From: Candidatus Wolframiiraptor sp.
GTDB taxonomy: Archaea; Thermoproteota; Nitrososphaeria_A; Caldarchaeales; Wolframiiraptoraceae
Reading direction: 5' to 3'
Length of the DNA stretch: 5,714 bases
Assembly: GCA_003660635.1 (NCBI GenBank)
Contig: QMUP01000068.1
Location: forward strand, 1-5,714
In this document: positions 1 to 4,736 of the stretch, one piece after another
Layout of the letters: each line of letters starts with the position of its first letter
How positions within the stretch are numbered: position 1 is the stretch's first letter
Position numbers and translations under genes: made by a program
The notes under the pieces: model-generated
The model's input: only the letters and a program-made list of their open reading frames with translations
Database searches by the model: none
Told to the model about the DNA's origin: nothing

Positions 1-30
1 AACTAGGAACTTGAGGGTTTTCTCAGGCAT
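1..30 (-). CDS. rpl11: Ribosomal protein L11 (uL11), N-terminal fragment cut by window edge
   Basis: Only the first ten codons are inside the window; read on the minus strand they give MPEKTLKFLV, which fits the start of archaeal L11. L11 is a large-subunit protein that with 23S rRNA forms the GTPase-associated centre of the ribosome. The identification rests on this short match plus context: in archaea L11 commonly follows secE and spt5 and is followed by L1, L10 and L12. The ATG lies 2 bases after the spt5 stop and is preceded by a strong Shine-Dalgarno sequence, so it is very likely translated from the same mRNA. The rest of the gene lies to the left of the window. Confidence 0.82.
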   Translation of the reverse strand, partial: MPEKTLKFLV

Positions 31-32
31 CT

Positions 33-503
33 TTAAACCTCCCTCTGCTTAACAACTCTAACCTGATCCGCCGGGACGGAGATTGGAAGCGGGAACGCCG
101 CGTCCGCCGGCTCTATCGTTACCTCATTCTTCGGCTTATCCACCCTAATAACCTTACCACTTATCCCCTGGAAGGGTCCTGAGATTATCTCGACGAAATC
201 CCCGACCGCGAGCATCTCGACCGCGGGTTTCTCGAGTAGGTGGACCATGAGCTCCTCCTTCTTGACGGGCATTATCGCTCGCGCCTTCACGTGCCGAATC
301 CCCTGAGTTATTAAGGACACCCGCTCCTTGCTCTCGGCTTCGATGAAGACGTAGCCTTTACTCCCCGGGAGAACCAGGATCGAGTATATTCCCTCTCTTG
401 GAGAGGTTATTCTCCCCTCAATTATCCTAGCCACGTTTCGCTCCTGCCCCGCCGTGACCTTCACCATGAAGAACCTCGGTTTTTGAATAGGTTGTTCGGA
501 CAT
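33..503 (-). CDS. spt5: Transcription elongation factor Spt5 (archaeal NusG homologue)
   Basis: Spt5 binds the RNA polymerase clamp, usually with Spt4, closes the DNA channel to raise processivity, and can link polymerase to the leading ribosome. The 156-residue protein has the archaeal two-domain layout. A NGN domain covers about residues 9-93, starting with the typical FFMVKVTAGQE stretch and including a PGSKGYVFIEAES segment. A KOW domain covers about residues 96-152, with VGDFVEIISGPFQGISGKV. The length is normal for archaea, which lack the multiple KOW repeats of eukaryotic Spt5. The ATG at 503 is supported by a Shine-Dalgarno AGGAG 9 bases upstream. It lies between secE (12-base gap) and L11 (2-base gap), the conserved archaeal order, so it is one operon. 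Nothing looks broken. Confidence 0.96.
   Translation of the reverse strand: MSEQPIQKPRFFMVKVTAGQERNVARIIEGRITSPREGIYSILVLPGSKGYVFIEAESKERVSLITQGIRHVKARAIMPVKKEELMVHLLEKPAVEMLAVGDFVEIISGPFQGISGKVIRVDKPKNEVTIEPADAAFPLPISVPADQVRVVKQREV
37..43 (-). promoter_or_regulatory. Shine-Dalgarno site for L11, inside the end of spt5
   Basis: On the minus strand GGGAGGT ends 6 bases before the L11 ATG (7 bases after GGAGG). It is formed by the last sense codons of spt5, so the two genes are tightly coupled. This fixes the L11 start. Confidence 0.75.
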
Positions 504-512
504 CTCTCAACG

Positions 513-517
513 CTCCT
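513..517 (-). promoter_or_regulatory. Shine-Dalgarno site for spt5, overlapping the secE stop codon
   Basis: AGGAG on the minus strand lies 9 bases before the spt5 ATG and shares two bases with the secE TAG stop codon. This arrangement favours translational coupling between the two genes. Confidence 0.7.
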
Positions 518-686
518 ACATTCCCTGAATGGCAAGCGCTAGGAACTTGACGACGAAGGTTATGGCCCCTATGGCCGCCACCCCTATAAGAGTGATCCGG
601 ATAGCCATTAAGAACTCGTGCTTGGTCGGCTTTCGGGCGAGCTTGATCGTCACCGCCGACGACTTGAAGAACTCCTTAAGCCCCAT
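516..686 (-). CDS. secE: Protein translocase subunit SecE / Sec61 gamma
   Basis: This is a 56-residue gene, easily missed because of its size. It begins MGLKEFFKSSAV and ends with ALAIQGM before TAG. SecE/Sec61 gamma is the small essential clamp subunit of the SecYE(beta) protein-conducting channel in the cytoplasmic membrane. The layout fits: an amphipathic, lysine-rich N-terminal helix (about residues 2-26, with the family-like LARKPTKHEF segment) is followed by one hydrophobic transmembrane helix (about 31-52). The length matches archaeal Sec61 gamma, which has a single membrane span. Position immediately before spt5 and L11 is the conserved order. I chose the ATG at 686 because it aligns with the usual family start and because a TATA-like box is centred about 29 bases upstream, as in near-leaderless archaeal transcripts. 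An in-frame TTG three codons upstream is less likely. Confidence 0.92.
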   Translation of the reverse strand: MGLKEFFKSSAVTIKLARKPTKHEFLMAIRITLIGVAAIGAITFVVKFLALAIQGM

Positions 687-710
687 TCCCAGCAATGCTC
701 CTCGAATCCA

Positions 711-720
711 CCATATATGT
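711..720 (-). promoter_or_regulatory. TATA-like promoter box for the secE-spt5-L11 operon
   Basis: On the minus strand the sequence is ACATATATGG, preceded by the A-rich GAGCTAA, a plausible BRE position. Its ATATAT core is centred near 715, about 29 bases before the secE ATG. With the usual archaeal spacing of about 26 bases, transcription would begin 2-4 bases before the start codon. This is called by eye, not by a trained model. Confidence 0.55.
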
Positions 721-734
721 TTAGCTCTTAGCTC
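721..734. repeat. Perfect 7-bp tandem repeat between divergent promoters, possible operator
   Basis: TTAGCTC occurs twice without a gap. It sits between the two opposed TATA-like elements, immediately upstream of the secE box and 6 bases before the plus-strand AT-rich element. A bound protein here could cover the BRE of either promoter, so it is a candidate operator for the adjacent winged-helix regulator. The short length means chance cannot be excluded. Confidence 0.35.
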
Positions 735-740
735 CTCTGC

Positions 741-751
741 GAAAATTTTTA
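741..751 (+). promoter_or_regulatory. TATA-like promoter element for the ATP-cone regulator gene
   Basis: GAAAATTTTTA is the only strongly AT-rich stretch before the gene. Its centre lies about 27-30 bases before the ATG at 777, the spacing expected for a leaderless or near-leaderless archaeal transcript. There is no good Shine-Dalgarno at normal distance; the nearest purine run (AGGGGA, 753-758) ends 18 bases before the ATG. That absence agrees with a leaderless start. Confidence 0.5.
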
Positions 752-776
752 CAGGGGAAGCAGCCTGGTTAGATGG

Positions 777-2528
777 ATGAGATCTCGTCGAGCGGAGCCC
801 GATCTGGCCTCGATCCTAGACAGCATAGCATCGCCAACAAGGCTGAAGATGCTTAAGTCGTTAGCCCAGAGAAAGCTCGGATACTCAGAACTCGCGAAGG
901 CCATAGGCATGAATCGAGACAAGGATGCGGGGAAATTCTCATACCACTTAAAGAAATTGTTAAGCAATGGGCTAATAGAAGTCGATTCCTCCATCGGAAA
1001 ATACACTCTCTCGAGAAGAGGCACATTAATTCTAAAGTATCTAGAAAAGGTCGAGGAGGAACTCGGGCAGCGCTCCTTAATGATTGTGAGAAGAAGCGAT
1101 CAATTGATAGAGCCATTCGATAAAAATAAGATTGCCGATGCATTGGTCAAGGAGGCGAAACTCTCTCCAAGACTGGCGAGGGAGGTGGCCTCGATTACGG
1201 AGAAAAAGCTCTTTGATCTCAAAATAGACTACCTCACAGCACCATTAATCAGGGAACTCGTTAACTCGATCCTCCTCGATATGGGTCTCGAAAAATACCG
1301 GCATAGACTGACGAGGCTTGGGATGCCGCTCTACGATGTGATAAAACTCTTGAAAAAGTCCTTCCAGCTAAAAGATTGGAAGATCTTCTTTGAAGAATCA
1401 TCTGGGGCCGTTACGAGGGAATATTTACTTCTAAGTTATCTCCCCCGCGAGGTAGCCGAGCTACATCTCTCCGGAAAAATAGACATATACCCGATAAGCG
1501 GTTGGATCTTCGGCCTCTTCTCTAAGAGATTTAACTTGGATGCAGGCGATATCTCGAAGGCGGCCGCGAAAATACTCGAAGAATTGCTCCTAATAAAACA
1601 TGAATTGAGGATATTGGGCTCAGAAGCCCAGATCGCTAAACTACTCGAGATAATCGGCGACAGGATCCCCGAAAAACGAGTTATCTCCCTAAATTTTTCA
1701 GAAAAACTTCTGAACCGAATTGGAGCGCTTCCAGAGGGGCTTCAAAGGAAATTAGGTTTTTTGATAAGCCTTAGAAAAACCGATCTAGCGGATACACCCC
1801 GCATAATAAGGGATTTGAATAAGCTGCAGACCGCGTACGTATATTCCCTTTCGGAGGATGTCGGGTTCAGCGGCTTTGTACTCGATCAATCACACACGGA
1901 GATCCATTCGATAATAACGTTAAATCTCTTAGGAACAGCTTTGGAGAGCCGGGGAGAGGTTGACGTAATGTTATCCAAGGTCTCAGACTATGTGAGAACC
2001 GTGATTCCCATACTCAACAGGGGGCTTAATCTCTCGATGAAGCTTCGCGGCGCTGGCTCCACATACTCGCTAATATCCATCAGCGGGCTGTTAGAGGCAT
2101 CAAAATATCTCGCTAGGAATAAGAGCCAGGTCATGGAGGAAGCAATCGAAATAGCGGCAGAAATACTCAGTGAAATAAATAATTCGATACCCCGAGGTAG
2201 CGGAAGAATCCTCTTAGGCGGAAGGTGTCCAAGGTCGGCGGCAAGACGCTTTAAGCAGATAGATGTTTATAGATATGGGGAGAAGCAGTTGAATAATCTC
2301 CTAAGCGGTGATGCGGACATCTATAGCACGATTCCCTTCCCCAAACTTAACAGATTACGGGATCTCGATCATTGGATAGACCTTGTGAGAAAACTCGCTG
2401 GCCATTTTGATGGCGGATGCACCCTTACCGTAAAGACTCAAAGATCTGCGAAGATCTTAAGGGAGCTGCTATTCAGGATCAATGAAATCAGAAAAGTGAA
2501 TCAAAGAAGTATAATAATCTTGGAGTAG
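777..2528 (+). CDS. Probable nucleotide-sensing regulator: ArsR-like winged helix + ATP-cone + catalytically dead NrdD-like domain
   Basis: This 583-residue protein has three parts. Residues 9-95 form a winged helix of the ArsR-like archaeal type: ILDSIASPTRLKMLKSLA, then YSELAKAIG, the recognition segment KFSYHLKKLLSNGLIEV, and a wing ending YTLSRRG. Residues about 101-190 are an ATP-cone, with the MIVRRSDQLIEPFDKNKI opening and a typical TAPLIRELVNSILLDMG end; in ribonucleotide reductases and NrdR this domain senses ATP versus dATP. Residues about 200-583 resemble the anaerobic reductase NrdD. Matching points are LHLSGKIDIYPI (compare NrdD HxEGxIxIHDL), SIITLNLLGTALESRG (compare TINLPRIGYES), ISISGLLEASKYL (compare GLNEALKALTG), CPRSAARRFKQID (compare TPAExxAxRFAxLD) and HFDGGCTLTVK near the end. 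The chain stops where the zinc ribbon and glycyl-radical loop should follow. Only two cysteines exist (484, 548), neither at an expected catalytic position. I infer a DNA-binding regulator, not an enzyme. Domain calls are strong for the first two parts and moderate for the third. The target is unknown; own promoter or the divergent secE operon is possible. There are no internal stops, so it is not a pseudogene. Confidence 0.78.
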   Translation: MRSRRAEPDLASILDSIASPTRLKMLKSLAQRKLGYSELAKAIGMNRDKDAGKFSYHLKKLLSNGLIEVDSSIGKYTLSRRGTLILKYLEKVEEELGQRSLMIVRRSDQLIEPFDKNKIADALVKEAKLSPRLAREVASITEKKLFDLKIDYLTAPLIRELVNSILLDMGLEKYRHRLTRLGMPLYDVIKLLKKSFQLKDWKIFFEESSGAVTREYLLLSYLPREVAELHLSGKIDIYPISGWIFGLFSKRFNLDAGDISKAAAKILEELLLIKHELRILGSEAQIAKLLEIIGDRIPEKRVISLNFSEKLLNRIGALPEGLQRKLGFLISLRKTDLADTPRIIRDLNKLQTAYVYSLSEDVGFSGFVLDQSHTEIHSIITLNLLGTALESRGEVDVMLSKVSDYVRTVIPILNRGLNLSMKLRGAGSTYSLISISGLLEASKYLARNKSQVMEEAIEIAAEILSEINNSIPRGSGRILLGGRCPRSAARRFKQIDVYRYGEKQLNNLLSGDADIYSTIPFPKLNRLRDLDHWIDLVRKLAGHFDGGCTLTVKTQRSAKILRELLFRINEIRKVNQRSIIILE

Positions 2529-2529
2529 G

Positions 2530-2548
2530 TTTTAGACTTTCTTTGATT
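2530..2548 (+). terminator. Possible T-rich terminator of the regulator gene
   Basis: Just after the TAG at 2526-2528 the plus strand reads TTTTAGACTTTCTTTGATTT, a T-rich run of the kind that stops archaeal RNA polymerase without a hairpin. It lies inside the 3' end of the convergent nac gene. Weak signal, judged by eye. Confidence 0.28.
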
Positions 2549-2906
2549 TGAGGAGTAAAATGGCTTTCGCAAGATCGCCTTCAGCCTCTATCAAGGCGTT
2601 TTTTGCCTCTTCTTCCCCTACACCCGCCTGCGCGGCAACCAAGGCTATATCTTCTTGAGATGGTTCATAGGCTTCTTCCATCCTGTGCTCGGCTTCCCTT
2701 TCTTCAAGCTCTCCCCCTATTATCTGATAAATGGATTCTCCTTCAATTCTCATCTCGACCACGCTCGGATTCTTTAGGACGAGCTCCTTATCCTGTAACT
2801 TTATTACAACTTCCTCGGCTGTTCCAAGCTCCTTCAAGTCTAGACCTAGATTTCCGAGCATACGCGCCTGCATCCTCCTCAGCTGTCGCGGAGAAAGCTT
2901 CCGCAT
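2532..2906 (-). CDS. nac: Nascent polypeptide-associated complex protein (archaeal NAC alpha)
   Basis: Archaeal NAC is a homodimeric chaperone that binds nascent chains at the ribosome exit tunnel. With the ATG at 2906 the protein has 124 residues. A basic N-terminal segment (MRKLSPRQLRRMQARML) is the expected ribosome/rRNA-contact region. The NAC beta-barrel follows (about 28-68), containing EEVVIKLQDKELVLKNPSVVEM and a YQIIGGE end. After an acidic linker comes a C-terminal UBA domain (about 84-122, EDIALVAAQAGVGEEEAKNALIEAEGDLAKAI). The architecture and length are typical. In-frame TTG (2918) and GTG (2915) codons exist upstream. I prefer the ATG because GGTGA, a good Shine-Dalgarno, sits 6 bases before it and the family normally starts near this basic motif. 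It is the last gene of a probable hflX-PUA-nac operon, and its stop is 3 bases from that of the convergent regulator gene. Confidence 0.95.
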   Translation of the reverse strand: MRKLSPRQLRRMQARMLGNLGLDLKELGTAEEVVIKLQDKELVLKNPSVVEMRIEGESIYQIIGGELEEREAEHRMEEAYEPSQEDIALVAAQAGVGEEEAKNALIEAEGDLAKAILLLKSKKV

Positions 2907-2912
2907 CGCCTT

Positions 2913-2917
2913 CACCA
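2913..2917 (-). promoter_or_regulatory. Shine-Dalgarno site deciding the nac start
   Basis: GGTGA on the minus strand is 6 bases before the ATG at 2906 and matches the archaeal anti-Shine-Dalgarno. It overlaps the alternative TTG/GTG codons, which argues against those as starts. Confidence 0.5.
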
Positions 2918-2941
2918 AATATATTGGATCTCGGATAGATA

Positions 2942-3442
2942 TTAGGTTTGAATTCGATTCTCTTTCAGACTTTTCCTAATTTTTACGACGACGCCCCGTT
3001 CCAATCCCTTGATCGTGGAGCCGGAAACCACCGCCCTCCCCACGGCCATGAAGTTTCCATCCTCATCTAACAAGAGGACCTCATCACCGGGTCGAATTCT
3101 TTCATCGTAATAAATGACATCCCGAGCTAAGGGGCTCATCCCCCTCTTAATCTTCTCCACAGCCTTCTTCTTTACAATCACTTTAAGCGCCGAATCAGCC
3201 GCGACTTCAAGCAATCTCTTTGCCCCTGCGAGAGTTAAGGCTAATAAATTGTCAGGATACCTTATTGTCGCCAATATTTCTCCTCTAAAAAACACGTATT
3301 TCGGCCTCTTAGTCCTTTTCGAGACCTCAACCATACAATCGTCTGGAAAAAGTCTTTCCCCGACCCCCCTTCCAAACTGATAGTCGGCAATATCTCTGAC
3401 GATTCTAAGGAGATAATCAGCTGAGGATCTTGAAGCTGCCAT
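2942..3442 (-). CDS. PUA-domain RNA-binding protein, conserved archaeal family
   Basis: This 166-residue protein resembles the small PUA proteins present in nearly all archaea. The N-terminal part (about 1-85) carries the characteristic LLRIVRDIADYQFGRGVGERLFP stretch (residues 11-33) and a strand-rich pre-PUA region with KYVFFRGEILATI. The C-terminal PUA domain (about 87-157) shows LKVIVKKKAVEKIKRGMSPL, the IRPGDEVLLLDEDG turn, MAVGRAVVSG and a final GVVVKI strand. PUA domains bind structured RNA, usually tRNA or rRNA. No catalytic domain is attached, so it may be a ribosome- or tRNA-associated binding protein; the exact role is unknown. Its ATG overlaps the end of hflX by 26 bases and has a Shine-Dalgarno AGGTG 8 bases upstream, so the two are translationally coupled. 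The nac gene follows after a short gap. Confidence 0.88.
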   Translation of the reverse strand: MAASRSSADYLLRIVRDIADYQFGRGVGERLFPDDCMVEVSKRTKRPKYVFFRGEILATIRYPDNLLALTLAGAKRLLEVAADSALKVIVKKKAVEKIKRGMSPLARDVIYYDERIRPGDEVLLLDEDGNFMAVGRAVVSGSTIKGLERGVVVKIRKSLKENRIQT

Positions 3443-4670
3443 CTGCAGCGCACCTTCTAATTTTTTCAGCTAGCCGTATTGGGGCCTCGACATCGAGTTT
3501 TATGAACCTTTCATCGAAAGTCACTTCATTTACCTTCGAACATTGATAGATTTCGTTAAGCATGCTCATAGTCTCACCATTATATGGGAGCTTGCCCTCG
3601 ATTCTTATGAAGCCCTTAAGCATCCCGGACACAGTCTCTTGAAGAGATCGGAGCCCCCATCCCATCTTCGCCGAAATTAGGACATAGGGTAATCCTAAGT
3701 CGAGTTCTTCCGCCCTCTTCTTCGCCTCCTCCACCCCTGTAAGATCTATCTTATTCAGAACCAAAATCGTTGGAACGTTATGCGCCCCTATATTGTATAA
3801 TATTTGGAGGGAAGTTTCTATCCGCTCCCTCAATTTATCCAGAGGCTCCGATATATCGGCGACGAGGAGAATTAAATCAGATAACGCAATTTCCCTAAGC
3901 GTCGCATAGAATGCCTCAATTAAGAGTGTTGGAAGGTTTTTTATGAATCCTACTGTATCAGATATGAAAACGGGTTTTCTATTCATCCTGGCGATTCTCG
4001 TCGTAGGAGTTAAGGTCGTGAAAAGCTGAGGGCTCACCTTAACTTCTTCCCGAGTCAAGGCGTTAAAAAGCGTAGACTTACCAGCATTCGTGTAGCCTGC
4101 TAACGAGATCAACGGCAGCCCATATTCTTTTCTACTCACCCTAATTAGGTCCATGTGTTTCTTGATGTGTTCAAGCTTCTTAGTAATGGAAACCATTCTC
4201 CTATGGATTTCATCGTAGTAGACATCAGCCTCATATGCCCCAAGGCCGTGGAAACCCGGCTGCTCACCCCTTTTCGCAAGCCTTACTTTCTCTTTCGCCC
4301 TTGAAAGCTCGTATTTCAATTCAGCGAGCTTTATCTGTAGCTTCGCCTCTATGCTGCTGGCGTGGAGGCTGAAGATCTCCAATATGAGCTGAGTCCGCGT
4401 GATTATCGGCACCTTTAGCGCCTTGGCTAAGTTATATTCCTGTACCGGTTTTAGATCATTCTCAAATATCACCTTCTCTATCCCAAGCTCACGTACAGCC
4501 TTCTTTAATTCCTCAAGCTTTCCAGGTCCAATATTGTATCTTGGATGAGGTGGTCTCTCCTGTTTTAGCTGATATACAACTTCGTATCCGGCGGTTTTAC
4601 AAAGCTCCCTAAGTTCGACTAGATTATCCGCCTCACCCTGCTGAACTCTATGCACTATCGCCACTTTCAC
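3417..4670 (-). CDS. hflX: GTPase HflX, ribosome-associated
   Basis: HflX is a TRAFAC GTPase that binds the 50S subunit; bacterial HflX splits stalled or heat-damaged 70S ribosomes. The 417-residue protein has the whole family layout. The N-terminal HflX domain (about 1-130) includes PHPRYNIGPGKLEEL (residues 42-55) and the RTQLILEIFSLHASSIEAKLQ helix, where subunit binding occurs. A glycine-rich linker and long helix follow (about 134-180). The G domain has G1 GYTNAGKST (192-200), switch I FTTLTPTTR (217-225), G3 DTVGF (238-242), G4 NKID (306-309) and G5 SAK (333-335). A short C-terminal extension runs from about 355 to the end. All nucleotide-binding motifs are intact. The start is a GTG; a TATA-like box is centred about 33 bases upstream. 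It begins a probable operon with the PUA gene and nac. The bacterial GPGETQLE motif of the linker is replaced by GFHGLGAYEAD, which I believe is usual for archaeal HflX. Confidence 0.96.
   Translation of the reverse strand: MKVAIVHRVQQGEADNLVELRELCKTAGYEVVYQLKQERPPHPRYNIGPGKLEELKKAVRELGIEKVIFENDLKPVQEYNLAKALKVPIITRTQLILEIFSLHASSIEAKLQIKLAELKYELSRAKEKVRLAKRGEQPGFHGLGAYEADVYYDEIHRRMVSITKKLEHIKKHMDLIRVSRKEYGLPLISLAGYTNAGKSTLFNALTREEVKVSPQLFTTLTPTTRIARMNRKPVFISDTVGFIKNLPTLLIEAFYATLREIALSDLILLVADISEPLDKLRERIETSLQILYNIGAHNVPTILVLNKIDLTGVEEAKKRAEELDLGLPYVLISAKMGWGLRSLQETVSGMLKGFIRIEGKLPYNGETMSMLNEIYQCSKVNEVTFDERFIKLDVEAPIRLAEKIRRCAADGSFKILS
3451..3455 (-). promoter_or_regulatory. Shine-Dalgarno site for the PUA gene, inside hflX
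   Basis: AGGTG on the minus strand lies 8 bases before the ATG at 3442 and within the last codons of hflX. It supports the overlapping start. Confidence 0.55.
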
Positions 4671-4697
4671 GTCTTGCCTACAAGTTCTCTTTCATTC

Positions 4698-4707
4698 TTA
4701 TTTAAAA
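4698..4707 (-). promoter_or_regulatory. TATA-like promoter box for the hflX-PUA-nac operon
   Basis: TTTTAAATAA on the minus strand, preceded by CAAGG, is centred near 4703, about 33 bases before the GTG start of hflX. A transcript starting about 26 bases downstream would have a leader of roughly 6 bases. It lies in the 66-base gap after the dehydrogenase gene, so hflX probably has its own promoter. Confidence 0.5.
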
Positions 4708-4719
4708 CCTTGATCCCTG

Positions 4720-4730
4720 ATAAAAGAGAT
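4720..4730 (-). terminator. Possible T-rich terminator after the dehydrogenase gene
   Basis: A few bases after the dehydrogenase stop the minus strand reads ATCTCTTTTATC, a short T-rich stretch. It is only marginal as an archaeal terminator; no hairpin is obvious. Readthrough into hflX remains possible. Confidence 0.22.
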
Positions 4731-4736
4731 GCCTAT

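Noticed and set aside
529..780. Plus-strand open frame of 83 codons between spt5 and the regulator gene
   Set aside because: It is antisense to secE, has no recognisable domain and ends across the start of the regulator gene; secE on the other strand explains the region.
749..1143. Two minus-strand open frames opposite the start of the regulator gene
   Set aside because: They lie antisense to the winged-helix and ATP-cone coding region and resemble no family; shadows of the real gene.
777..2528. Regulator gene as a decayed nrdD pseudogene
   Set aside because: The 583-codon frame is intact, carries a well-formed winged helix at its N-terminus and a promoter-like element, and shows clean removal of catalytic parts without frameshifts.
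2915..2927. Near-palindromic TATA-like CCAAATATATTGG before nac
   Set aside because: As a minus-strand promoter it would start transcription about 26 bases downstream, inside nac and past the ATG; a Shine-Dalgarno site and the operon context explain nac expression better.
2603..2979. Two plus-strand open frames opposite nac
   Set aside because: Low-complexity Ser/Pro/Leu-rich translations antisense to a clear NAC gene.
3114..3453. Open frames on both strands overlapping the PUA gene
   Set aside because: Out-of-frame or antisense to a well-supported PUA-domain gene with its own Shine-Dalgarno site.
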